Position numbers and translations under genes: made by a program | Notes under the pieces: model-generated | The model's database searches: none | The model's input: only the letters and a program-made list of their open reading frames with translations | What the model was told of the DNA's origin: nothing | NCBI RefSeq assembly: GCF_019039055.1 | Contig: NZ_JAHOPB010000001.1 | Span: 2,702,001-2,766,000 of the forward strand | Direction of reading: 5' to 3' | DNA from: Reyranella humidisoli | GTDB lineage: Bacteria; Pseudomonadota; Alphaproteobacteria; Reyranellales; Reyranellaceae | DNA length: 64,000 bases | Shown here: positions 33,638 to 41,535 of the stretch, piece after piece | Position numbering within the stretch: position 1 is the first letter of the stretch | Layout: each line of letters begins with the position of its first letter

Positions 33638-35701
33638 TCAGAACCGGGCCTGGATGCCGGCATAGACCGACGCCCCGTCGCCCGGATTGTAGAGCTGGCT
33701 GGTGGCGTTCGCCGTGCTCGTCACGCCGACGTTCGAGACGTACATCTGGTTGGTGAGGTTGCGGGCATCGACGAAGAACTCGAAGCCCTTGAGGCCGGTA
33801 TAACCCGCCTTCAGCCCCAGCAGCGCGTAGGGCGCCGTCATGAACGCCGTGTTGTTGAGGTTGTCGACGTAGTAGCCCTGCGGCGACCATTCGAGGTTCG
33901 GGCCGATATAGAAGCCGCCCGGCGAATCGTAGCGGGCCTCGGCGCGGAGGTAGTAGGGCGGCGCGCCGGGGAGCTGGTTGTTGCCGTAGGTCGGATTGTT
34001 GTCGAAGCGGTAGTCGCTCACCGTCAGCGCCATGCGGCCGGTGATGCGGTCGTTGCGCTCGCTGCGCCACGCCGTGCCGTTGAGGCCGAGCTCGATGCCC
34101 TGGTGGATCGCGTTCGGGATGTTGATCGCGATGGCCGAGCCGCCGAAGCCGGGCACGACGAGGAGCTGCAGCTCGTTCTTCACCCACGACCGGTAGAGCG
34201 AGAGGTCCCACCCCACATTTTCACCCAGCTTGCCGCGCGTGCCGATCTCGGCTGTCCATGAGGTCTGCGGTGCGAGCGGCGCGAAGCCCGGCGCGAAGCT
34301 GGGATTGAGTTCCGACCATGTCGGCGGCTCGGAGGCGCGCGAGACGTTGGCGAAGAATTGCAGCCCCGGACGAGGCTCCCAGAGCGCGCCGATCTTCGGG
34401 TTGATCTCAAAGTAGGACGCGGCGCCGGAATCGTTGCCGTTGACGAGGTAGTTGTCGGTCAGCACGCGGTTGGCCCAGTTGAACTGGATACCGGTGACGA
34501 TCGACAATTCCGGCGTCGCGTAGAACCAGTTCTCGCCGTAGATCTCGACGCTGCTCGAGAACTCGGTGTTGTCGTTCGTGAGCGGTCCCGGCATGCCGAA
34601 CCGGTTGACGAACTGCCGGTTGCGGTTGGTGCCGCCGAAATAGTTGGCGCCGACGATGAAATCGTTGCGGTGGCCGAACAGCTGGCGCGAGCCCTTGTAT
34701 TGGCCGGTGACGCCCCAATCGAGCAGGTTGTTGTCGATGACCGCGAAGGTCAGCGGATGGAACAGCGACTTGGACTTCACGTAGCTCTGCAGGGTGAAGG
34801 CATCATCACCAACATCGACGACCGTGGTATTGGCGAATCGGAAGGAATCGATATCGCGCCGCGTGTTCTGCAGCACGTTGGCGAGCGGCCCCTGGCGCGG
34901 GTCGGTCCAGAATTGCTGCTGGGTCAGTGAGCCGGGGATCTGGTTGCGGACCTGGTTGCCCGAGAAGAAGAACCGCGTCTCGACGTTCGAGCCGATCTGC
35001 GCGCCGACATTGCCGTTGAGGCGCTGCAGGCTCTGGTTGGTATGCTCGCGGAAGCCGTTGCCGCTCAGGTTGGTGAAGGACAGCCACGCGTCCCACGGAC
35101 CCTCGCCGAAGCCCGCCGCCGCCTGCTGGCCGAAGGTCTGATAGCTACCACCGTAAACGCGGGCGGCGAGGCCGGGATTGCTGCGGCCTGTGGGAGATAC
35201 GAAGTTGATCGCACCGCCCAGCGTCATGGCACCATAGCGCAGCGCGTTCGCGCCCTTGTAGACCTCGATATATTGCTGGGCGAGCGGATCGATCTCGTGG
35301 AAGTCGCCGCTACCGTCGGCCTGGTTGATCGGCGATCCGTCCTGCAGGAGCCGCACGCCGCGCAGGTGAAAGTTACGCGACAGACCGGAGCCGCGGATCA
35401 CCAGCTTCGAATCCTCCTGGCCGTACTTGCTCTGGATCCAGACACCCGGCGTGTAGTCGAGCATGTCCTTCATCGTGGTGGCGCGGCCGTCGAGATAGCG
35501 CGAGGCCGGCACGACCTCGACGCCACCTGGCGTCTTGTTGATCTGCTCCTCGGCATCCTTGATCGACGGGACCGTCAGTGATGCGGTGCCCGTGACGGTA
35601 ATGGCCGGCATCGTGACCTGTGCCTGGTTGACCTCCTCGGCGGAGGCTTCGAATGCCCCGGCCGCCAGCAGCAGGCCGGCGGCGATGTGCCTAGCGCGCA
35701 T
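33638..35701 (-). CDS. TonB-dependent outer membrane receptor
   Basis: 687 residues with a signal peptide (IAAGLLLAAGAFEASAEE). The plug domain has a TonB-box-like MPAITVTGTAS, TMKDMLDYTPGVWIQS, LVIRGSGLSRNFHLRGVRLLQ (cut here) and YIEVYKGANALRYGAMTLGGAINF; the barrel ends NPGDGASVYAGIQARF. It looks FecA/COG4772-like. The ligand is unknown; context argues for copper or a copper chalkophore. ATG 35701 follows GGAGG; GTG 35707 is possible. A short upstream frame overlaps its start. Confidence 0.9.
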   Translation of the reverse strand: MRARHIAAGLLLAAGAFEASAEEVNQAQVTMPAITVTGTASLTVPSIKDAEEQINKTPGGVEVVPASRYLDGRATTMKDMLDYTPGVWIQSKYGQEDSKLVIRGSGLSRNFHLRGVRLLQDGSPINQADGSGDFHEIDPLAQQYIEVYKGANALRYGAMTLGGAINFVSPTGRSNPGLAARVYGGSYQTFGQQAAAGFGEGPWDAWLSFTNLSGNGFREHTNQSLQRLNGNVGAQIGSNVETRFFFSGNQVRNQIPGSLTQQQFWTDPRQGPLANVLQNTRRDIDSFRFANTTVVDVGDDAFTLQSYVKSKSLFHPLTFAVIDNNLLDWGVTGQYKGSRQLFGHRNDFIVGANYFGGTNRNRQFVNRFGMPGPLTNDNTEFSSSVEIYGENWFYATPELSIVTGIQFNWANRVLTDNYLVNGNDSGAASYFEINPKIGALWEPRPGLQFFANVSRASEPPTWSELNPSFAPGFAPLAPQTSWTAEIGTRGKLGENVGWDLSLYRSWVKNELQLLVVPGFGGSAIAINIPNAIHQGIELGLNGTAWRSERNDRITGRMALTVSDYRFDNNPTYGNNQLPGAPPYYLRAEARYDSPGGFYIGPNLEWSPQGYYVDNLNNTAFMTAPYALLGLKAGYTGLKGFEFFVDARNLTNQMYVSNVGVTSTANATSQLYNPGDGASVYAGIQARF

Positions 35702-35831
35702 GGGCACCTCCCGACGTCAGGAGCGCGTAGAAGATCGTCGAGGGGACGGGTGTAAGCAGGGCGGAAACGGGCGGCGGCACGGCGGCCAGCCCCGTCGGGG
35801 CGACGCAAGTCGCCTGGGGAATCGAGAACAT
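35691..35831 (-). CDS. Short ORF overlapping the TonB receptor start
   Basis: 46 codons from ATG 35831 with AAGGAAG five bases upstream, reading MFSIPQATCVAPTGLAAV and ending at TAG 35691-35693, inside the receptor gene. The peptide is hydrophobic and Pro-rich with one Cys. It could serve translational coupling of the receptor or be a leader ORF; a methanobactin-type precursor is unlikely because it has only one Cys. Confidence 0.4.
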   Translation of the reverse strand: MFSIPQATCVAPTGLAAVPPPVSALLTPVPSTIFYALLTSGGAHAR

Positions 35832-35865
35832 GAGAGCTTCCTTGAATGGCTGACGCGAGACAGCA

Positions 35866-35884
35866 CGCGCGCCGGCGGCGCGCG
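35866..35884. promoter_or_regulatory. GC-rich hairpin between the DUF2946 gene and the receptor
   Basis: CGCGCGCC-GGC-GGCGCGCG forms an 8-base stem with a 3-base loop in the 76-base gap before the short ORF. There is no T-tract. It may attenuate or protect the transcript. Confidence 0.35.
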
Positions 35885-35907
35885 CGTTGCACGAGGTAGG
35901 TCAGTCC

Positions 35908-36291
35908 TTACGGAAGCGGGGGTGCGCGCGGCTGCTGCGGACCGTCGCGAATCGCGCCGGTCGTGGGATGCTGATGGTGCGAGGCGACCCGGTCGGATGA
36001 CTGGATCTGTTCGACGAAGATGGATGCAACCGACGGCCCGAGCAGCACGGGCGAATGTGCCAGGCCGAAGCAGCAATCGTGAACCTTGGCCGACGACTGG
36101 CCGGAGCTATCGGCGTCGCCGTCCTTGCCGGTCTGGCAGATCGCGCCCCACAGGCTCGCGGCGGCTTCCGGCCCGCCCGTGCGCAACATCACGGCATGCG
36201 CCAGCGGTTGCAGGATCGCCAGCGTCACGCCGAACAGAGCCGCCATCAACACGAAGGCGCGAATCTGTGACGGGGACCGCGGAGCAGACAT
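35908..36291 (-). CDS. DUF2946 family protein
   Basis: 127 residues: N-terminal hydrophobic segment (AFVLMAALFGVTLAILQPL), then a cysteine and histidine motif, AICQTG with VHDCCFGLAH (C52, H71, C73, C74, H79), and a His-rich tail SHHQHP. DUF2946 proteins occur next to copper transport genes and are thought to bind or sense copper. ATG 36291 is preferred; a GTG at 36324 would extend it through the dyad. It is likely the first gene of the copper operon. Confidence 0.75.
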   Translation of the reverse strand: MSAPRSPSQIRAFVLMAALFGVTLAILQPLAHAVMLRTGGPEAAASLWGAICQTGKDGDADSSGQSSAKVHDCCFGLAHSPVLLGPSVASIFVEQIQSSDRVASHHQHPTTGAIRDGPQQPRAPPLP

Positions 36292-36297
36292 CAGTGC

Positions 36298-36340
36298 AAT
36301 TATGGCGGTGACGCCGCAATTCACAAAGAATGATTTTCAT
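36298..36340. promoter_or_regulatory. Dyad and Fur-like half-site in front of the copper operon
   Basis: A 24-base dyad, AATT-2-GGCG-4-CGCC-2-AATT, spans 36298-36321, and AATGATTTTCAT (36329-36340), which matches the centre of the classical Fur consensus, lies beside it. Both are just upstream of the DUF2946 gene. Regulation by iron, copper or both is possible; the identity of the binding protein is inferred only. Confidence 0.4.
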
Positions 36341-36382
36341 CCACGATGCCGCACGCAGGGCAGCGTGGGCGTTCCGCTCCCC

Positions 36383-36979
36383 TCAGCTGCGGCCCATCGC
36401 ATAGAACTCTTTGTTGGGACGCATGCTGGTGACGTTGGCCATGCGGTTGGACAGGCCGAAGAAGGACGCGATGGCGGCGATATCCCAGACGTCTTCCTCG
36501 TCGAAGCCGTGGCCTTTCAGAGTCTCGATGTCGGCGTCGCCGACGAGATGCGCCGACTGGCTCACCTTCACCGCGAAGTCGAGCATCGCCGTCTGCCGCG
36601 GCGAGATGTCGGCCTTGCGGTAGTTGATGGCAACCTGGTCGGCGATCAGCGGGTCCTTGGCGCGTATGCGCAGGATCGCGCCGTGGGCGATCACGCAGTA
36701 CTGGCACTGGTTGAGGTTCGAGGTCGCCACCACGATCATCTCGCGCTCGGCCTTGGTGAGATTGCCTTTCTTGTCCATCAGCGCGTCGTGGTAGGCGAAG
36801 AAGGCGCGGAACTCCTCGGGGCGATGGGCGAGCACGAGGAAGACGTTGGGAACGAAGCCCGACTTCTCCTGCACCTTCTCGATGCGCTCGCGAATGTCGG
36901 CCGGCAGGTCGGCGAGGCGCGGTACGGGGAAGCGGCTGATGGCGGGGGCTTCGGCGGATGCTGACTCTGGCGCGGACAT
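36383..36979 (-). CDS. Peroxidase-related AhpD-like enzyme
   Basis: 198 residues of the carboxymuconolactone decarboxylase/AhpD superfamily. The redox motif is QCQYCVIAHGA (C-x2-C with the downstream His) preceded by KAEREMIVVATSNLN. The C-terminal region VWDIAAIASFFGLSNRMANV is typical of the peroxidase-related subgroup. It should reduce peroxides or act in a thiol relay. It is upstream of, and oriented with, the DUF2946 gene but separated by about 90 bases with regulatory-looking sequence. Confidence 0.88.
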   Translation of the reverse strand: MSAPESASAEAPAISRFPVPRLADLPADIRERIEKVQEKSGFVPNVFLVLAHRPEEFRAFFAYHDALMDKKGNLTKAEREMIVVATSNLNQCQYCVIAHGAILRIRAKDPLIADQVAINYRKADISPRQTAMLDFAVKVSQSAHLVGDADIETLKGHGFDEEDVWDIAAIASFFGLSNRMANVTSMRPNKEFYAMGRS

Positions 36980-37039
36980 GGCGTGTCTCCGGGACTCTCG
37001 TGATGCTGTACCGTGCGGCGCGCGGCGGCCGCGCGCCGC

Positions 37040-37384
37040 TCAGCGTTCGTCTTCGTCGTCGCTGTCGAGGCGTTCGACGACACGGACCATGCGGCCGTTC
37101 TCGTCGAACAGGATCTTCAGACTGTCATATTCCGTCCCGCCCGGCGTGTCCTTCAGGTAATGCCAGTGGGCCACGGTGCGGTCGCCCTGGCCCCTGATGC
37201 GGGTCGCCTTGCCGAACTGCGTCACGGCATCCTGGTAGGTCGAGAGCCCCGGCCTCAGCCGGTCGGCCGCATCGACGTCGAACGGCTGGCCGATCGAGCG
37301 GGCGCAGGCGCCGAGTGCCAGCAGGCAGGCGAAGGCGGCAAGGCCGCGGCGGATCAAGCTGGAAGCGGGCGGGGGCGGGGGCAC
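37040..37384 (-). CDS. Small lipoprotein, SmpA/OmlA-like
   Basis: 114 residues with a lipoprotein signal ending LLALGAC. The mature part has LRPGLSTYQDAVTQFGKATRIRG, which resembles the start of SmpA/BamE-type domains (a turn, then a helix), and an acidic tail. A BamE-like role is not claimed. It is divergent from the DUF3833-like gene. Confidence 0.65.
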   Translation of the reverse strand: MPPPPPASSLIRRGLAAFACLLALGACARSIGQPFDVDAADRLRPGLSTYQDAVTQFGKATRIRGQGDRTVAHWHYLKDTPGGTEYDSLKILFDENGRMVRVVERLDSDDEDER

Positions 37385-37497
37385 GCCATGATCTCCTGAG
37401 GGCTGCGCATGGGGCGGTCATTCGGGTCACAGATGGGGTGCGATTTTCCCAGCGCAACCCGGACGCAACGCCCTGGCCTGCCGCCGCGTTGACGGAC

Positions 37498-37992
37498 ATG
37501 GATATCAAGGATTTTGCCGGCACCTCGCCGGTACTGCTTCCCGAGGCATTTCTCGTCGGCGAACTCGAAGGCTGGGGCGTCATCGAGCGCGTGACCGGCG
37601 GGTTGCTGCAGCGCTTCACCGTGAAGGCGCGCGGCAGCTGGGACGAGACGTCGGGTGTTCTCGCCTTCACAGAGACGTGGACTTTCGACGACGGGCGGCA
37701 GGATACGCTCTCCTGGCGAATCGCCCGGCGGGCGGACGGACGCTATGCCGGCCAGGAGCCGCGGCTCGAGGGCGAGGCGGAAGGCGACGCGCTAGGCTGT
37801 GCCTTCCATTGGCGTTACACGCGCGACACGCCGCAGAAGGGCGATGGGCCGGGCGACGGGGAGAACTCGATGGTGTTGAACTTCAATGACTGGTTCTACC
37901 GTATAGACGAGCGCGTCGTGATGGTGCGCGGCAGCGCCGGCCGCGCGGGCATCCCTTTCACCATCATTCATGCCGCGTATCGCCGGCTGTAG
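37498..37992 (+). CDS. DUF3833-like protein
   Basis: 164 residues beginning MDIKDFAGTSPVLLPEAFLVGELEGWGVI, with LLQRFTVKARGSW, LAFTETWTFDDGRQDTLSW and NFNDWFYRIDERVVM, the ordered motifs of DUF3833. No signal peptide is seen with this start. Members are usually lipoproteins of unknown function, so this may be a cytoplasmic variant or the start may be further upstream. Confidence 0.75.
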   Translation: MDIKDFAGTSPVLLPEAFLVGELEGWGVIERVTGGLLQRFTVKARGSWDETSGVLAFTETWTFDDGRQDTLSWRIARRADGRYAGQEPRLEGEAEGDALGCAFHWRYTRDTPQKGDGPGDGENSMVLNFNDWFYRIDERVVMVRGSAGRAGIPFTIIHAAYRRL

Positions 37993-37995
37993 CGC

Positions 37996-39183
37996 TCAGG
38001 CTTCGTCCGAGACGGTCGACGATGTGCCGACCGCGTCGTCATGCCCGGCCATGAGCCGGGCGTAGGACTCCTCGAACCATCCGATCCGTTCCTCCAGCAC
38101 CGACAGCAGCGGCGCCCGGTGGACCTGGTGTGCCACGAGTTGCAGGCGCTCGCAGGCCTGGTGGTCCTCGCGCATGATCCGGCGGACAGTGCGCCAGATC
38201 AGGCGTCTGCGAATCGGGTCGCTGAGCGGTCGCGTCCAGCGGATGGGCCAGGGGTGCTCGGCCGGAAAGGCCACCGGATGGATCGAGACACGCTGGACCG
38301 AACGATCGTGCGCGACGGGAACATATTGCTGGATGCAGCAATGGAAGAAGGCGCCGCCGGAATGAAACAGCGAGACGACGAGGTTCGGCAGGATCTGGAA
38401 GATGCAATAGTGGCTCGGCCTGAACGAGCCGTTGGCACAGGCTTCGGCCATCTTCTCCAGCGCCTGCGGCTCCTTGGTGACGAGAAGGGCGCTGTGCAGG
38501 CCGAAGCGGAGATAGCTGACGTCGGCCCGGTGCATATAGCCGTTCCGGCCGATGGTCGTCGGATGAACGGCGACACCGTGATAGTCGTCGAGGGTGATCT
38601 GAAGGTTGAGCTTCCAGTTGGCCGCGACCGGCGTCGAAATCGCCTGCGGCGACGGTCCACCCGAACGCGACAGGGCCTCGAGGATCGGGAAGCCGGTGCC
38701 GAGGAACTCAGAAAGCGATTCGCGCGGCCCTTCCGATGCGAAGCGGCCGAAGATGAGCGCGCCGCAGGTCGCGATCTCGACAGGCGTCAGACGTGCGCCC
38801 AGCGCGCGCGATACGGTGCCGAACTGTTCCTGGCACATCGGGATGCCGATGGCGCAGCCGTCGTTGACGTAGCGCCAGCCATGAAAGCCGCAGACGATCG
38901 GTCCATGGCCCTTGTCGCCGGTTCGCAGCGGATAGAAGCGATGGGCGCAGACATTCTCGAAGCCCTTCAGCGTCGCGTCGAAGCGCTGCACGAAAACGGA
39001 GCGGGTGGCCAGCGAGGCACGGAACCAGTCGCCGTCCTTCGCCAGGTCGCTGGTGAATCCCAGGAAGGTCCAGACCGAAGCGAGGCGGTGCTGCTCGTCG
39101 GAGAAGGCTTGTGGATCGACCAGCGTCCGCGCCCAATTCGGTGTAAAGGCGGATGCGCCGCGCTGGGGCGTCTTCGGTGACAT
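37996..39183 (-). CDS. Rieske non-haem iron oxygenase, alpha-subunit type
   Basis: 395 residues. The Rieske site is CAHRFYPL with C79 and H81, and CGFHGWRY with C98 and H101. The mononuclear iron site follows as DDYHGVAVHP. A C-terminal catalytic domain and a hydrophobic helical end complete the family plan. Such enzymes oxidise aromatic or aliphatic substrates with a reductase that is not encoded nearby. ATG 39183 has AGGA seven bases upstream; a GTG at 39198 is possible. It ends three bases from the DUF3833-like gene (convergent). Confidence 0.88.
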   Translation of the reverse strand: MSPKTPQRGASAFTPNWARTLVDPQAFSDEQHRLASVWTFLGFTSDLAKDGDWFRASLATRSVFVQRFDATLKGFENVCAHRFYPLRTGDKGHGPIVCGFHGWRYVNDGCAIGIPMCQEQFGTVSRALGARLTPVEIATCGALIFGRFASEGPRESLSEFLGTGFPILEALSRSGGPSPQAISTPVAANWKLNLQITLDDYHGVAVHPTTIGRNGYMHRADVSYLRFGLHSALLVTKEPQALEKMAEACANGSFRPSHYCIFQILPNLVVSLFHSGGAFFHCCIQQYVPVAHDRSVQRVSIHPVAFPAEHPWPIRWTRPLSDPIRRRLIWRTVRRIMREDHQACERLQLVAHQVHRAPLLSVLEERIGWFEESYARLMAGHDDAVGTSSTVSDEA

Positions 39184-39243
39184 ACGAGAATCCTGCACAT
39201 TCGTTCGGTGCCTGCAAGCTCGGGCATTCCCGGGGCAAGATGT

Positions 39244-39516
39244 TCAGATCTTCCTGGCAGCGAGCGCCTGCAACTGACCGCCCAGCGCATTGGCGACCAA
39301 CCGCACGCCCTGGATGACGCCGGCGATATTCTCCCTCAGTCGGGTCTGCACGGCATCGTGGAAGGTGCCGCGCTAGGTGACGATCGCGTCGCTGATCTTG
39401 ACCTCGATTGCGGTGCCGCCATCGATCTTGCCCGACAGGCAGTCGCGCATGTCCTGGAGGATGCTGTCATAGCTTCGCGCATGCCCCTTGATTGCCGCTG
39501 CCGGCCACTCCTTCAT
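39244..39516 (-). pseudogene. Small gene interrupted by an in-frame TAG
   Basis: From ATG 39516 the frame reads MKEWPAAAIKGHARSYDSIL and runs to a TAG at 39373-39375. The same frame continues without break for 42 more codons (RGTFHDAVQTRLRENIAG and a helical end) to TGA 39244. Both halves look protein-like and fit as one 90-residue helical protein, so a nonsense mutation (or readthrough) is likely. The family is not known. It lies between the Rieske and SpoIIAA-like genes. Confidence 0.5.
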
Positions 39517-39720
39517 CGCCCCGCATCGTCCCCTGGTGAGCAACGAATGTTCCGGCGGGCAAAGCGTTGCAGGGCGACCGCTCTCGGAGCGGCGACTGTC
39601 GACGTCGCGGGTCGGTGGCGGCGCATCGGTCCGACTTCGCACGGAGGAGGCCAGCGCTTGCCCCGAGTGCCGCTCGCGGGCATTGTCGACCTTCTGCGTC
39701 GCTCGCACTGGACTCTCGAC

Positions 39721-40140
39721 ATGCCCCTGCACTGGACCATCGACTCGCGCCTTCGGCTGTTCGCGGCCGTCTGCGATGGCGATGTGGTCCTGGAGGAGGT
39801 TCATCGGATGATCGACGTGGCCGTGGCGTCGAACGCGCTGGGCTATCGCAAGATATTCGACGGCACCCATGGCGACACCCGGATGGGCCCTATCGACATT
39901 CTGGCGATCGGCGTCCGCATGCGGGCGCTGGAGAAGGAGGCGGAGTTTCACGGGCCCCTGGCCGTGATCCTGCCGGAAGACAAACATCTGATCCTGACGC
40001 GGCTTCTCGGGATCCTGGCGGCCAGCAAGCGTCCGTTGCGTGTGTTCGGGGATGCGGACCGCGCCCGCAAGTGGCTTGACTCCGTTTCGCATCGACGCGC
40101 GCCGCCTGAGCCTCGGGGATTGCCGGTTCCGGCGCTCTGA
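39721..40140 (+). CDS. SpoIIAA/STAS-like protein, paralogue 3
   Basis: 139 residues beginning MPLHWTIDSRLRLFAAVCDG, with HRMIDVAVASNALGYRKIFDG, GDTRMGPIDILAIGVRMRAL, PLAVILPEDKHLILTRLLG and RVFGDADRARKWL. It is closely related to the protein at 3738-4208 along its whole length. The shared YRK-FDG and PEDK-type motifs suggest a common, undescribed role. It lies next to the broken gene at 39244. Confidence 0.7.
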   Translation: MPLHWTIDSRLRLFAAVCDGDVVLEEVHRMIDVAVASNALGYRKIFDGTHGDTRMGPIDILAIGVRMRALEKEAEFHGPLAVILPEDKHLILTRLLGILAASKRPLRVFGDADRARKWLDSVSHRRAPPEPRGLPVPAL

Positions 40141-40158
40141 AAAGCGGACCGTCTCGTC

Positions 40159-40617
40159 TCAGCCCTCCGAAGCGGCGCTCATCAGATCGGCCATGACCGC
40201 CTTCTGCGCCTCGGTCAGCGCAACGCTGCGGCGCGTCTCGGCCTCGACATAGACATGGACGAAATGGCCCACGGCGGCAGGCGCCTCGCCGTCGCGCCTG
40301 AAGATCGCCAGCTCGTAGCGCAGCGAGCTGTTGCCGATGCGGCCGAGGCGGATGCCGACATCGACCGTCTCCGGAAAGCCGACCGGCGCCAGGAACTCGC
40401 AGCCGCTGGCGATGCAGAGGCCGATCGAGGTCTGGCCGGGCGCCCGCAGGATGCCACGCTCTATCGCGAGCGTGGTGAGCGCCGTGTCGAACCAGTTGTA
40501 GTAGACGGCGTTGTTGACGTGGCCGTAGGCGTCGCAGTCGGCCCAGCGGCTCGCGATCGGCAGCCACCACCCGTAATCGCCGCGCCGCTCGTCCTTCGCC
40601 GTCTTCACGCCCGCCAT
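40159..40617 (-). CDS. Acyl-CoA thioesterase, hotdog fold
   Basis: 152 residues of the 4-hydroxybenzoyl-CoA thioesterase family: SRWADCDAYGHVNNAVYYNWFDTAL carries the catalytic Asp and the HVNN loop, followed by GCEFLAPVGFPETVDVGIRLGRIGNSSLRYE. It hydrolyses acyl-CoA thioesters; the substrate is unknown. ATG 40617 follows AGGAG by six bases. It is divergent from the S-formylglutathione hydrolase gene. Confidence 0.88.
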   Translation of the reverse strand: MAGVKTAKDERRGDYGWWLPIASRWADCDAYGHVNNAVYYNWFDTALTTLAIERGILRAPGQTSIGLCIASGCEFLAPVGFPETVDVGIRLGRIGNSSLRYELAIFRRDGEAPAAVGHFVHVYVEAETRRSVALTEAQKAVMADLMSAASEG

Positions 40618-40685
40618 CACGATCTCCTTGGTCCTCGTCCCACACTCTCCTGTATCATCGAAGCCGGTCGAGGAGTGGTGTGCAA

Positions 40686-41528
40686 ATGAGCGTTACGATG
40701 CGGAGCGAACAGGCGTGCTTTGGCGGCACGATCGGATTCTACAGCCATGCCTCGCAGGAGACGGGCACCGAGATGAAGTTCTCGGTCTTCGTGCCGTCGG
40801 GCGCGGCGGCGCGGCCCCGTCCGGCGCTCTATTTCCTCGCAGGGCTTACCTGCACGGAAGAGACCTTCATGATCAAGGCGGGGGCCCTGCGCCACGCCGC
40901 CGAACACGGGCTCGTACTCGTGGCGCCGGACACCAGCCCGCGCGGGCTCGGCCTGCCGGGCGAGGAGGATGGTTGGGACTTCGGCACGGGCGCGGGATTC
41001 TATCTCGACGCCGAAGCCGAGCCGTGGCGGCCGCACTACCGCATGTATTCCTACGTGACGCGGGAGCTGCCCGCGTTGGTCGAGGCCAGCTTCCCGGTCG
41101 TGGCCGGGCGGCGCGGCGTGTTCGGCCATTCGATGGGCGGCCACGGCGCGCTGGTGATCGCGCTGCGCAACCCGCAGAGCTATCGCTCGGTATCGGCGTT
41201 CGCGCCGATCTGCAATCCCGTCGCCGTGCCGTGGGGCGAGAAGGCGTTCGGCAATTATCTGGGGCCCGATCGCAAAGGCTGGGCGGCGTGGGACGCGAGC
41301 CTGCTGATGCGCGACCGGCCTTTTCCCGATTCGATCCTCGTCGACCAAGGGCTGACGGATCAGTTCCTCGCCGCGCAGTTGCGGCCCGAGGCGCTGGAGA
41401 GCGCCGCCGCCGCCGCGGGCCAGAAGCTGCTGCTGCGCCGGCACGAGGGCTACGACCATTCCTACTGGTTCATCCAGAGCTTCGTCGCCGACCATATCGC
41501 CTGGCACGCCGAACGGCTCGGCGCCTGA
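40686..41528 (+). CDS. fghA: S-formylglutathione hydrolase
   Basis: 280 residues of the esterase D family: YFLAGLTCTEETFMIKAG, GFYLDAEAEPWRPHYRMYSY, and the nucleophile elbow FGHSMGGHGA (Ser149), with the charge relay His in GYDHSYWFI. It completes glutathione-dependent formaldehyde oxidation by releasing formate. No formaldehyde dehydrogenase gene is adjacent. GTG 40680 is an alternative start. Confidence 0.93.
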   Translation: MSVTMRSEQACFGGTIGFYSHASQETGTEMKFSVFVPSGAAARPRPALYFLAGLTCTEETFMIKAGALRHAAEHGLVLVAPDTSPRGLGLPGEEDGWDFGTGAGFYLDAEAEPWRPHYRMYSYVTRELPALVEASFPVVAGRRGVFGHSMGGHGALVIALRNPQSYRSVSAFAPICNPVAVPWGEKAFGNYLGPDRKGWAAWDASLLMRDRPFPDSILVDQGLTDQFLAAQLRPEALESAAAAAGQKLLLRRHEGYDHSYWFIQSFVADHIAWHAERLGA

Positions 41529-41535
41529 GGGCGGA

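Noticed and set aside
35691..35831. Short ORF as a methanobactin precursor peptide
   Set aside because: MbnA-type precursors need paired Cys-containing core motifs and adjacent mbnB/mbnC; this peptide has one Cys and no such neighbours.
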